Assembly: GCF_002332255.1 (NCBI RefSeq)
Contig: NZ_NRGW01000001.1
Span: forward strand, 1,426,001-1,490,000
DNA: 64,000 nt
Source of the DNA: Halomonas sp. JB37
GTDB lineage: Bacteria; Pseudomonadota; Gammaproteobacteria; Pseudomonadales; Halomonadaceae
Direction: 5' to 3'
Shown here: positions 24,462-32,279 of the stretch, in pieces
How positions within the stretch are numbered: position 1 is the stretch's first letter
How the letters are laid out: every line of letters starts with the position of its first letter
Notes under the pieces: model-generated
Seen by the model: only the letters and a program-made list of their open reading frames with translations
What the model was told of the DNA's origin: nothing
Databases searched by the model: none
Made by a program: the position numbers and the translations under genes

Positions 24462-25699
24462 TGACACAGCAGCACATTAATGAATCCCGAGTCCAGGATA
24501 TGATCGAATGTATAGCGCAATTCACCTCGACACCTGGTAAGGGAACTACTCGACTTACCTACAGTGCAGAGCATAGGGATGTCCGCGATTATCTACTGAG
24601 TAAAATGAAAGAGGCAGGGCTTAAGACGAGAGAAGATGCCGTTGGAAATATTTTTGGACGGATTGAAGGTAAAAAACCAGATCTTCCGCCTGTGTTAGTG
24701 GGGTCGCACTTCGATTCTGTTCCGAACGGCGGGAACTTTGATGGTCCGGCTGGGGTGGTCGCCGGACTTGAGACCGCTTTTGTTTTTCATGAACTTGGCA
24801 TAAAACCTGAACGGCCTATCGAAATTATTGCGATGATTGAGGAGGAGGGTGGCCGTTTCGGTAGCGGACTGTTGGGTTCTCGGCTTCTGACGGGTCAGGT
24901 CAAACAGCAAGAACTGCATGAACTGAAAGATCAAAATGGAATATCCGTCGCGCAGGCGATGTCGGACTTTGGGTTAGACCCTTCAAGGTCTGGCGAAGTG
25001 GTGCTTTCCGCAGGTTCCCTTCACGCCTTTCTGGAGCTGCATATCGAGCAGGGGCCGATTCTTGAGCAAAATCAGGAAGACATCGGCATCGTCACAGAGG
25101 TTGTCTCGCTGTCGCAGATAGAGGTGACCGTGACCGGCGCGGCGGGTCATGCGGGAACGACACCCATGAATGCCCGAAAAGATGCAATGGTCGGGTCAGC
25201 TGCTGTTATCGCGCGGATTCCTGGTATCGTTGCAGAGGTTGATAAAGCCGCTGTCGGCACTGTCGGGCGTATAGTGGCTCAACCAGGTGGTGCGAATGTC
25301 ATTCCTAACAGTGTCACTTTCAGCGTCGATATACGGTCTCCGCAGGCGGAAAACGTTGCCGAGATCAAGGACAAGCTTCGCACAGAGTTGAAGCAACTTT
25401 CTGATAGTGGTCTTACATTCGAGATCAACGAGAAGATAACCATTCCGTCCACGCCAATGGCCGAAGGTATTCAGAAACAGTTCGCTAAAGATGCCGATGC
25501 TAGTGGAGTAAAGTGGCGTTGGATGCCCAGTGGTGCAGGGCATGACGCTATGATCTTGTCGAAGATAACGCAGACGGGATTGATCTTCGTCCCGAGCCGC
25601 GATGGCATCTCTCATGCGCCTGAGGAATGGACCGACTACGATAAGCTTGCGAAGGGGATTGAGGTGATTTTTCGAACCGCCAAAGCTCTTTCTGAGTGA
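24461..25699 (+). CDS. M20-family Zn-dependent amidase (N-carbamoyl-amino-acid hydrolase / allantoate amidohydrolase type)
   Basis: 412 residues. M20 peptidase fold with metal ligands in GSHFDSVPNGGNFDGPAGVV, MIEEEGGRFGSG and LELHIEQGP, a dimerisation domain at about residues 215-330, and the closing histidine in PSRDGISHAPEE. The family hydrolyses N-carbamoyl amino acids, ureidoglycolate or allantoate to ammonia and CO2 plus an amino acid or ureido acid; the exact substrate cannot be read from sequence. Translationally coupled to the upstream transporter. Hydantoinase and purine-catabolism genes are absent nearby. Confidence 0.85.
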   Translation: MTQQHINESRVQDMIECIAQFTSTPGKGTTRLTYSAEHRDVRDYLLSKMKEAGLKTREDAVGNIFGRIEGKKPDLPPVLVGSHFDSVPNGGNFDGPAGVVAGLETAFVFHELGIKPERPIEIIAMIEEEGGRFGSGLLGSRLLTGQVKQQELHELKDQNGISVAQAMSDFGLDPSRSGEVVLSAGSLHAFLELHIEQGPILEQNQEDIGIVTEVVSLSQIEVTVTGAAGHAGTTPMNARKDAMVGSAAVIARIPGIVAEVDKAAVGTVGRIVAQPGGANVIPNSVTFSVDIRSPQAENVAEIKDKLRTELKQLSDSGLTFEINEKITIPSTPMAEGIQKQFAKDADASGVKWRWMPSGAGHDAMILSKITQTGLIFVPSRDGISHAPEEWTDYDKLAKGIEVIFRTAKALSE

Positions 25700-25748
25700 A
25701 AAATATGCATCACTTTAAATTGCGAGATAGTAGAAATATGTTGGCTAT

Positions 25749-26139
25749 CTAGGCGGGGCGGCCTTCTTTAGCGGGTAGGGCGCGCACGTACTGGTCGGCT
25801 TGGTTGTAGGCCGCCTGCATGGCTTTATCCCACCCTTTGGTTTCAAGCCCTTTGCCGGTTTGCTTGGCTTCCAGCACAAAGGCGCCGCGTTTATATAAAT
25901 CAATAATACCGCGGTTTTCGCTGCCATCGGGGTTTTGAATATCCACCCGGCGCTCAAAGGTGTAGGCGTTCTCACTGTTGTCTTTGCAGGCGGGCTCGGG
26001 CGTGGGCAGCTCAAGCAGTGTGCAAAGCTGTGCAAGAAATAGCTGATAGTTAGCTTTTCGGTCCCGATGGTGTGCTGCCAGCGCTCAATAAACACATTAA
26101 CGACATCATTGCTGGCAATGGGGCTGGCGCTTCAAGCAT
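25749..26139 (-). pseudogene. Frameshifted N-terminal remnant of an MmeI/PglX-like DNA methyltransferase
   Basis: Reading leftward from ATG 26139 (AAAGGAAC upstream), three frames joined at two places give one continuous protein: MLEAPAP / [15 protein letters not shown] / [17 protein letters not shown] ... [34 protein letters not shown] and [16 protein letters not shown], then TAG. This is the N-terminal domain of large class I DNA methyltransferases annotated as MmeI-type or PglX-like. One base seems lost near 26119-26122 and one near 26066; the stop removes everything after about residue 130. Not expected to be functional. Confidence 0.75.
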
Positions 26140-26313
26140 CAACGGGGTTCCTTTGAGGCAGGGGTATGGGGCCGAGTTAAGCAGGGTTAGATGTTAGCAT
26201 GTTTAATGAAAATGACGGGATGGCCTGAGCATTTCAGAGCCTCGCTAAATAATCGTTGACTTCCTAATATGTTGGTCTTATAAACGCCAGACAACCCCTT
26301 GCTTTAGGCCCCC

Positions 26314-27342
26314 ATGTTCCTCCTGATCTCGATTGCCACGCTTTCGATTGCCCTCTCTTTTCTATGCTCCATCCTTGAAGCAGCGCTACTCTCTATTACG
26401 CCTAGCCATATCGCTAAGCTAAAAGAAGATAATCCGAAATTACACGCCTCGCTGACGAAGCTAAAAACGAATATTGACCGGCCACTGGCGGCTATTTTGA
26501 CGCTCAACACGATTGCCCATACCGTGGGCGCAACGGCGGTGGGTGCCCAGGCCGCGGTGGTGTTCGGTGAAGCCTCAATCGCCCTGGTGTCTGCGGTGAT
26601 GACGATGCTGATTCTGGTGCTTTCGGAGATCATTCCGAAGACTATTGGCGCGACTTACTGGCGTGGTTTATCGCCTTTTCTGCCGCGCTTTTTGAAGCCG
26701 ATGATTCTCTGCTTGCTACCCTTTATATGGATGTCGGAGCAGATTACGCGCCGGCTAGGTAAGTCAGAGCACGACGTTGATCTGCGCGATGAAATTAAAG
26801 TGCTGGCTCGGGTAGGTCTTGAAGAAAATGTTCTGGATGCGGACGAGTCGCGCACCATTATTAATGTGCTTAACTTGCACGATATTGTTGTAAACAACGC
26901 CATGACCCCGCGCACGGTGTGTCAAACGGTGCTGCCGAACATGACGGTTGAAGTGTTTGACGAGCAGTATGGTAAAGCGCCGTTTACCCGCTTCCCGGTG
27001 ATGGATAACGGCGAGCAGGCCTTTGGCTATGTGCATAAATCAGACATGTACCATGCCGATGACACTAAAACCATGCGCGAACTGATGCACCCGATTGGCA
27101 GCGTGGATGTATCGCAGAATGTAGAGCAAGTATTTACATCGATGTTGAAAGATCACCTGCACATGCGCGTGGTTTACGATGAGCACGGCACCTTTGTCGG
27201 TTTGATTACCTTAGAGGATATTATTGAAACGATCCTCGGCCGGGACATTGTGGATGAGACCGACCACGTCGATAACCTGCGCCAGTATGCCAAACAGCGC
27301 TGGCTAAAGCGCATTAAAACTGAAGATAAAAGTAAAAAATAA
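26314..27342 (+). CDS. CNNM (DUF21) membrane protein with CBS pair, CorC/HlyC-like
   Basis: 342 residues. N-terminal DUF21/CNNM domain with three to four membrane spans (SFLCSILEAALLSITPSHIA, LTLNTIAHTVGATAVGAQAA, LILVLSEIIPKTIGATYWRG), then two CBS motifs (from AMTPRTVCQTV and HMRVVYDEHGTFVGLITLED). No C-terminal CorC_HlyC domain. The family is linked to magnesium/cobalt efflux or sodium-magnesium exchange. The gene stands alone, followed by a terminator. Ribosome site is weak (GGCCCCC before ATG). Confidence 0.88.
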   Translation: MFLLISIATLSIALSFLCSILEAALLSITPSHIAKLKEDNPKLHASLTKLKTNIDRPLAAILTLNTIAHTVGATAVGAQAAVVFGEASIALVSAVMTMLILVLSEIIPKTIGATYWRGLSPFLPRFLKPMILCLLPFIWMSEQITRRLGKSEHDVDLRDEIKVLARVGLEENVLDADESRTIINVLNLHDIVVNNAMTPRTVCQTVLPNMTVEVFDEQYGKAPFTRFPVMDNGEQAFGYVHKSDMYHADDTKTMRELMHPIGSVDVSQNVEQVFTSMLKDHLHMRVVYDEHGTFVGLITLEDIIETILGRDIVDETDHVDNLRQYAKQRWLKRIKTEDKSKK

Positions 27343-27381
27343 CCAAATAAACAGACGGTTACATGTGTGGTGTTTGTAATG

Positions 27382-27405
27382 ACGGTGCTTTCGAGCACCG
27401 TTTTT
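27382..27405 (+). terminator. Terminator after the CNNM gene
   Basis: ACGGTGCT-TTCG-AGCACCGT is a perfect 8-bp stem with a tetraloop followed by a T tract. Confidence 0.92.
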
Positions 27406-27477
27406 CTATGCTGGATACGGTGATTGAGAGCCGAGGTATGCGCGCTAGTCGAAAACATCAGGAACCCTGTAAAGATA

Positions 27478-27508
27478 TTGACTGTCTTAGCGCTAAATGT
27501 TCTATATT
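27478..27508 (+). promoter_or_regulatory. Candidate promoter of the peroxiredoxin gene with internal palindrome
   Basis: TTGACT at 27478-27483 is followed by TCTATATT at 27501-27508, spacing 17-19 bp. A perfect 10-bp palindrome TTAGCGCTAA (27487-27496) sits between the boxes, where a repressor or activator could act. Start of the gene is 75 bp downstream. Confidence 0.45.
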
Positions 27509-27582
27509 AGGTGTGTTGAAAGATCTATAAAGAATTAAGGTGCTAAATACCCCTAAGCTAAATGTCTACTAAGGAGTAGCGC

Positions 27583-28236
27583 ATGTCATTACGTATCAAT
27601 GCAGTTGTCCCGGATTTTAAAGCGGACTCTAGCCAAGGCCCGATCAGCTTCCATGAGTGGATTGGCGACAGCTGGGCGATCTTGTTTTCACACCCTAAAG
27701 ATTTTACGCCAGTGTGCACCACCGAGTTTGGCGCCGTTGCGCAGCTAAGCGCTGAGTGGGAAAAGCGCGGTACGAAAGTAATCGGTGTCTCGGTGGATGG
27801 CGTTGAAGATCATAAGCGTTGGGCGACAGATATTGAGACCTACAGCGGCAGTAAAGTCGGTTTTCCGATCATCGCTGACGACAGCCTGAATGTTTCCAAA
27901 CTGTTCGATATGCTGCCCGCAGAAGCCTATTTGCCCGATGGCCGTACGCCAGCAGATAGCGCCACGGTGCGCTCAGTATTTATCATTGGTCCGGATAAGC
28001 AGCTAAAGCTGTCAATGACTTATCCGATGTCAGTGGGGCGTAACTTCGCAGAAATTCTGCGTGCGCTAGATGCATTGCAGGCCACAGCTAAACACGGTGT
28101 TGCTACGCCAGCCGATTGGACCGTGGGCCAAGATGTCATTATTCCGCCGAGCGTTTCGGATGAAGATGCCAAGCAGAAGTTTGGTGAGTTTAGTGCCGTG
28201 CTGCCGTATTTGCGTAAGACTACTACTCTGCGCTAA
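27583..28236 (+). CDS. 1-Cys peroxiredoxin (Prx6 type)
   Basis: 217 residues, Prx6 length. Peroxidatic cysteine in HPKDFTPVCTTEFG (about C45); I see no second cysteine in the protein, hence 1-Cys. The C-terminal PADWTVGQDVIIPPSVSDED is typical of the group. It reduces hydrogen and organic peroxides in the cytoplasm, with the reductant unassigned. GGAG lies 8 nt before ATG. Monocistronic in appearance, with its own candidate promoter. Confidence 0.93.
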   Translation: MSLRINAVVPDFKADSSQGPISFHEWIGDSWAILFSHPKDFTPVCTTEFGAVAQLSAEWEKRGTKVIGVSVDGVEDHKRWATDIETYSGSKVGFPIIADDSLNVSKLFDMLPAEAYLPDGRTPADSATVRSVFIIGPDKQLKLSMTYPMSVGRNFAEILRALDALQATAKHGVATPADWTVGQDVIIPPSVSDEDAKQKFGEFSAVLPYLRKTTTLR

Positions 28237-28340
28237 CGAGTTGTGGCGCTGTGTTAACTATAACGGTGGTACTGCGTTAAACGACAACGTATTGTGCGCG
28301 TCTACTTCTTTATTGATCGCTCACCGGGCTTGTGCTGTCC

Positions 28341-29114
28341 ATGGAAAATACGTTGTTAGGATTTTTAGGTAGTTTAGTCGCCGGCCTTTTAACCGCCGTA
28401 GGGGCACTACCGGTGTTGCTTGGCAAAACGCCTAGTCGCGGCTTTCGTGACCTGGCGTTGGGCTTTGCCGCCGGGGTTATGCTGGCGGCGTCGTTCTTTT
28501 CGCTGATTATTCCCGCACTGGATGCTGCCGAGATCTACTACTCCGGCGGCCCGGTGCCGGCGGCGATTGTCTGTATTGCTATCTTGCTCGGTATGGGCGC
28601 TATCGCGCTGCTGAACGAGCATTTACCTCACGAGCATTTTGCCCAAGGTCGAGAAGGGCCAGAAGCTGCATCGCTGCGCCGGGTCTGGCTGTTTGTATTC
28701 GCTATTACTATCCACAACTTGCCAGAAGGTATGGCGGTAGGGGTTGGTTTTGGTGCTAATGGGCTCGAAGGCGGTATGCCGCTGGCCATCGGTATTGGGC
28801 TCCAAAATATGCCGGAAGGCCTTGCCGTCGCGGTTGCCTTAATGGGGGAGGGTTACTCGAAGTGGCGCTCCTGGTCGATTGCCGCGCTGACCGGTCTAAT
28901 CGAGCCCATTGGCGGCCTTTTCGGCGCGAGTATCATCAGCGTTTCTCAAATTCTGCTGCCCTGGGGCCTAGCGTTTGCCGCCGGCGCTATGCTGTACGTC
29001 ATCAGCCATGAAATCATTCCTGAAACGCACCGTTGCGGCCATCAGAAAAAAGCCACCTTTGGATTGGCAATGGGCCTCGTCATTATGCTGTTTTTGGATG
29101 TATGGCTGGGCTAG
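28341..29114 (+). CDS. ZIP-family divalent metal transporter (ZupT-like)
   Basis: 257 residues from ATG 28341; the longer frame begins at a GTG three codons earlier. Eight hydrophobic segments. Metal-site motifs HNLPEGMAVGVGFG in span 4 and a second LQNMPEGLAVA in span 5, with HEIIPET near span 7. ZIP proteins take up zinc and other divalent cations. It is convergent with the MerR gene of the zinc/cadmium efflux pair, and the stops are 8 bp apart. No strong ribosome site was found. Confidence 0.9.
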   Translation: MENTLLGFLGSLVAGLLTAVGALPVLLGKTPSRGFRDLALGFAAGVMLAASFFSLIIPALDAAEIYYSGGPVPAAIVCIAILLGMGAIALLNEHLPHEHFAQGREGPEAASLRRVWLFVFAITIHNLPEGMAVGVGFGANGLEGGMPLAIGIGLQNMPEGLAVAVALMGEGYSKWRSWSIAALTGLIEPIGGLFGASIISVSQILLPWGLAFAAGAMLYVISHEIIPETHRCGHQKKATFGLAMGLVIMLFLDVWLG

Positions 29115-29121
29115 TTAAGCG

Positions 29122-29601
29122 TTAGCGTAAAACATCGGCACCGCCGTGTGGTCCCGCTTGGTGGCATAGGCGGTGGTCGCTGAGTACATCAATAATATGG
29201 CAATGGCCAATATTGCCTCCTTCGCACTGATGAATCATGCGAGTGAGCTCATCGCGTACCGCGGTCAGCCTCGCGAGCCGCGCCTCAACCTCGGCTAAGT
29301 GGCGCTTTGCCAGGGTGTCCACTTCTTCGCATGGCATCGTGGGGTGGTCTGCCATTTGTAATAACTCGCGTACCGCCTCAACTGAAAAACCAAAGTCACG
29401 GGCGTGACGAATGAACGTCAGCCGGCGGATGGCGGTGGCTGTATAGCGGCGCTGATTGCCTTCATTACGAGGCGCTGAAGGCAGCAGCCCGATACCTTCG
29501 TAATAGCGCACCGTTTCGGGCTTACAGCCTGACTGGCGTGCCAGCTCACCAATACCAATATATTGCTCTGCATTCGCTGGTGGTGGATTTTGATCTGCCA
29601 T
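29122..29601 (-). CDS. MerR-family metal-responsive regulator (ZntR/CadR/PbrR type)
   Basis: 159 residues. N-terminal MerR helix-turn-helix (IGELARQSGCKPETVRYYEG, RRYTATAIRRLTFIRHARD), long dimerisation helix (about 85-120), and a C-terminal metal loop with cysteines and histidines: IHQCEGGNIGHCHII and the tail RLCHQAG. The metal-binding cysteines at about C80, C115 and C124-region match Zn/Cd/Pb sensors rather than copper sensors. Divergent from the P-type ATPase with a MerR-type spacer promoter between. Confidence 0.9.
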   Translation of the reverse strand: MADQNPPPANAEQYIGIGELARQSGCKPETVRYYEGIGLLPSAPRNEGNQRRYTATAIRRLTFIRHARDFGFSVEAVRELLQMADHPTMPCEEVDTLAKRHLAEVEARLARLTAVRDELTRMIHQCEGGNIGHCHIIDVLSDHRLCHQAGPHGGADVLR

Positions 29602-29604
29602 TGC

Positions 29605-29635
29605 TTGACCCTCTAGTCGCTATAGGTATTAAGCT
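29605..29635 (+). promoter_or_regulatory. MerR-type promoter/operator of the metal ATPase
   Basis: TTGACC (29605-29610) and TAAGCT (29630-29635) are 19 bp apart, the overlong spacing used by MerR activators, with the dyad ACCCTCTAG...CTATAGGT between them. It faces the ATPase gene. Confidence 0.8.
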
Positions 29636-29666
29636 CTTAAGATAGACGAATCTGGAGTACCATGCG

Positions 29667-31814
29667 ATGAGCGACATTCCACTAGCTAAAAATCAACCGT
29701 TCACCTTACGCGTGCAAGGCATGGACTGCGGTGGCTGCGAGCGTAAAGTGGAGTCAGCGTTAAAGCGCTTACGTTACGTTGAGTCGGTCTCAGCGAGCGC
29801 CGTGGCGGGATCGGTTCAGTTGACCGCTCAAGACGGCGACGTTTTATTGCGCCAAGAGATTGAGTCTACGATTACGGCCTTGGGCTACCGCATTATTGAC
29901 GAAACGAGTGCGGCTCATGACGCTGGGGAAGCTACTCCTTGGTGGCAGTCGCCCAAAGGGCGTTTAGTGATCGTTAGTGGTGCCTTGCTGACGCTGGCTT
30001 GGGTGCTGAAGTTTGTGTGGCCTGATTTAGGCACATGGCCCTTTGTCGCCGCGACCGTTGTTGGCCTTGTGCCGATTGTGCAGCGCGCGTGGCAAGCGCT
30101 CAGATTAGGCAATCCTTTCACTATTGAAATGCTAATGAGCATTGCCGCGCTGGGGGCATTGGCGATCAACGCCGCCGCCGAAGCCGCAGTAGTGGTGTTT
30201 TTGTTTGCGGTGGGCGAGATGCTGGAGGGTGTTGCCGCTGCCCAGGCGCGGCGCAGTATTTCTGCGCTCTCAAAGCTGACCCCTTCTACCGCGCGCCTAT
30301 TAGAGCAAGGTGAAGCGCGTGAGGTCTCCGCTGCCTCTCTTGTGCCCGGCCAGCGGGTGCAAGTCCGCCCTGGCGACCGGCTGCCCTGCGATGGAACAAT
30401 TGTCGATGGCCGTTCGCATATCGATGAGTCGCCGGTGAATGGAGAGTCGATGCCGCGAGAGCGGGAGCAGGGTGAGTCAGTGTTTGCCGGCACCGTAAAC
30501 CTTGATGGCGTGCTAGAAGTTGAGGTAACCCGCAGCGCTGAAAATAACACTATCGCCCGCGTGATTAAGCTAGTGGAAGAAGCTCAGGCGGCTAAAGCGC
30601 CGGTCGCGCGCTTTATTGATCGCTTTGCCTTTTTCTATATGCCCGCTGTCGTTGCCGTGGCGCTGCTGGTTGCGATTGTGCCGCCGCTTGTCTCGTCGAT
30701 GCTCTGGTCAGAGTCTATTTATCGTGCGCTAGCCCTGCTGCTAATAGCTTGCCCGTGCGCGCTGGTGATTTCGACGCCTGCGGCGATTGCTGCGGGGCTG
30801 TCGGTGGGCGCAAGAAACGGCCTACTAATGAAAGGCGGCGCGGTACTGGAACAGCTAGGCAAGCTCAAGCGGGTGGCGTTGGATAAAACCGGCACGCTTA
30901 CCGCAGGAATGCCCACTGTCACTGATGTGGAAGGGCTTGAGGCTGACAGTAGTGGTGCCGATGTTCTACGCCTAGCCGCCGCGCTTGAGCAAGGGTCGAG
31001 CCATCCGCTCGCCGTTGCGATTGGTAACTATGCTCGGCATCAAGGTGTACAGGTGCCCGCGGTTCAGGCGGGGCATGCCCTATCAGGGCAGGGCGTTGCC
31101 GGGCAGGTAGAAGGGCGAGAATTAATGCTGGTTAGCCCGCGCTATCTGCAGCGTTTTGCTGCCCGCCCCAGTGGTTGGGATGCGCGTATTGAGGCGCTGG
31201 AAACCCAGGGCAAAAGTCTTGCCGTACTGCTGGAGAATGAGCAGCCCTTAGGCTTAATCGCCTTGCGTGACGAGCCTCGCGAAGATGCACGCAGCGGCCT
31301 TCAAGCGTTAGAGCGCCTGGGCGTGTCTGTCGTTATGCTCAGTGGTGACAATGCCCGCACGGTGGCCGCCATCGGTGAGCAGCTGGGAATTGAGGCCGAA
31401 GGCGAGCTGATGCCTGAAGATAAGGCTCAGCGAGTGCGTCAGTGGCAGGCCCAAGGGCTGGGGCCGGTCGGTAAAGTAGGCGATGGTATTAACGATGCGC
31501 CGGCGCTCGCCGCGGCTGAGGTGGGCATTGCCATGGGCAGTGGCACCGACGTGGCGCTTGAAACCGCCGATGCGGCGCTGCTTAAAAATCGTGTAAGAGG
31601 GATTGCCGAAATGATCTCACTCTCACGCGCGACCATGCGTAACGTCAAAACCAATGTGGTGCTGGCACTGGGTTTTAAAGCATTTTTTCTAGTCTCTACC
31701 GCGCTGGGTATTACCGGGATGTGGGTAGCCGTTATGGCTGACACCGGGGCAACCGTTCTGGTTACCCTCAATGCGCTGTACTTATTGCGTTATCGTTTTA
31801 ACGACATTAGCTAG
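29667..31814 (+). CDS. zntA: Heavy-metal P1B-type ATPase (Zn/Cd/Pb export, ZntA/CadA type)
   Basis: 715 residues. One N-terminal HMA domain with GMDCGGC; membrane segments at about 95-200; actuator domain with GESMPRE; channel motif ACPCALVIS (CPC, the Zn/Cd/Pb class); phosphorylation site DKTGTLTAG; nucleotide-domain SSHPLA; hinge GDGINDAPALAAA. Exports Zn(II), Cd(II) or Pb(II) from the cytoplasm using ATP. GGAG lies 9 nt before ATG. Regulated, by position and promoter shape, by the divergent MerR protein. Confidence 0.95.
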   Translation: MSDIPLAKNQPFTLRVQGMDCGGCERKVESALKRLRYVESVSASAVAGSVQLTAQDGDVLLRQEIESTITALGYRIIDETSAAHDAGEATPWWQSPKGRLVIVSGALLTLAWVLKFVWPDLGTWPFVAATVVGLVPIVQRAWQALRLGNPFTIEMLMSIAALGALAINAAAEAAVVVFLFAVGEMLEGVAAAQARRSISALSKLTPSTARLLEQGEAREVSAASLVPGQRVQVRPGDRLPCDGTIVDGRSHIDESPVNGESMPREREQGESVFAGTVNLDGVLEVEVTRSAENNTIARVIKLVEEAQAAKAPVARFIDRFAFFYMPAVVAVALLVAIVPPLVSSMLWSESIYRALALLLIACPCALVISTPAAIAAGLSVGARNGLLMKGGAVLEQLGKLKRVALDKTGTLTAGMPTVTDVEGLEADSSGADVLRLAAALEQGSSHPLAVAIGNYARHQGVQVPAVQAGHALSGQGVAGQVEGRELMLVSPRYLQRFAARPSGWDARIEALETQGKSLAVLLENEQPLGLIALRDEPREDARSGLQALERLGVSVVMLSGDNARTVAAIGEQLGIEAEGELMPEDKAQRVRQWQAQGLGPVGKVGDGINDAPALAAAEVGIAMGSGTDVALETADAALLKNRVRGIAEMISLSRATMRNVKTNVVLALGFKAFFLVSTALGITGMWVAVMADTGATVLVTLNALYLLRYRFNDIS

Positions 31815-32279
31815 CGCTAACGTACTCCACTAGCGCTTGGGCGAGGAAGTCGGTGGCGCTGCGTTCTCGCCCATGTTTGCCTTGGGTGCAGTGAGTGGGA
31901 ATTGCTGGTAAGATTTCGCGGTCTATCCATAGGTACCCACAAGTACCATGGACAGGGGATAGGCGTTTTCTTAGCAGCCAGGCATAATGGTAATGACCCG
32001 CTCAAACATGACCCGCCTAAAGATAGTATTGGCGCTACCTACATCAGGGCTGATGACTCCGCCCTAGGTTTCCCTCCCCATGCGATACGCCCCGGCAAAT
32101 CTTGCTGTTACGGCGTTGCGGCAAGCTATTGTTTTTTTTCCGCCTAATGGGCGGGTTTCAGTATTCGATTCCGTCGTTAATGACGTTGTAACCCCAGCGA
32201 GCGACGTTTGTTGTGCGCATATTGCGGCGTCACTTCGGCCAGCGGATCGGCTTATCTAGTATTTCAACGGTGGACTCCC
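31815..32279 (+). other. Structured intergenic region between the metal ATPase and SulP genes
   Basis: 465 bases without a convincing gene. It holds several stem-loops: GGGCGAG/CTCGCCC (31839-31872), a 10-bp stem with one bulge (TCCAT-A-GGTAC/GTACC-ATGGA, 31926-31952), AGGGC/GCCCT around TGATGACTCC (32046-32065), CTTGC/GCAAG (32101-32125) followed by eight T, and CCGCC/GGCGG (32140-32154). The penultimate one looks like an intrinsic terminator or attenuator ahead of the SulP gene. It matches no riboswitch I can name. Confidence 0.5.

Noticed and set aside
32041..32070. Possible fluoride riboswitch, from GGGCTGATGACTCC close to crcB genes
   Set aside because: The fluoride aptamer needs a partner GCCCT arm and a GGAGTC-like strand upstream to form its pseudoknotted stem; neither is present, and the element faces the SulP gene, not crcB. 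The AGGGC arm instead pairs with a GCCCT downstream.
31817..32147. Small frames in the gap before the SulP gene
   Set aside because: No family resemblance, no ribosome sites, and they cross stable hairpins.
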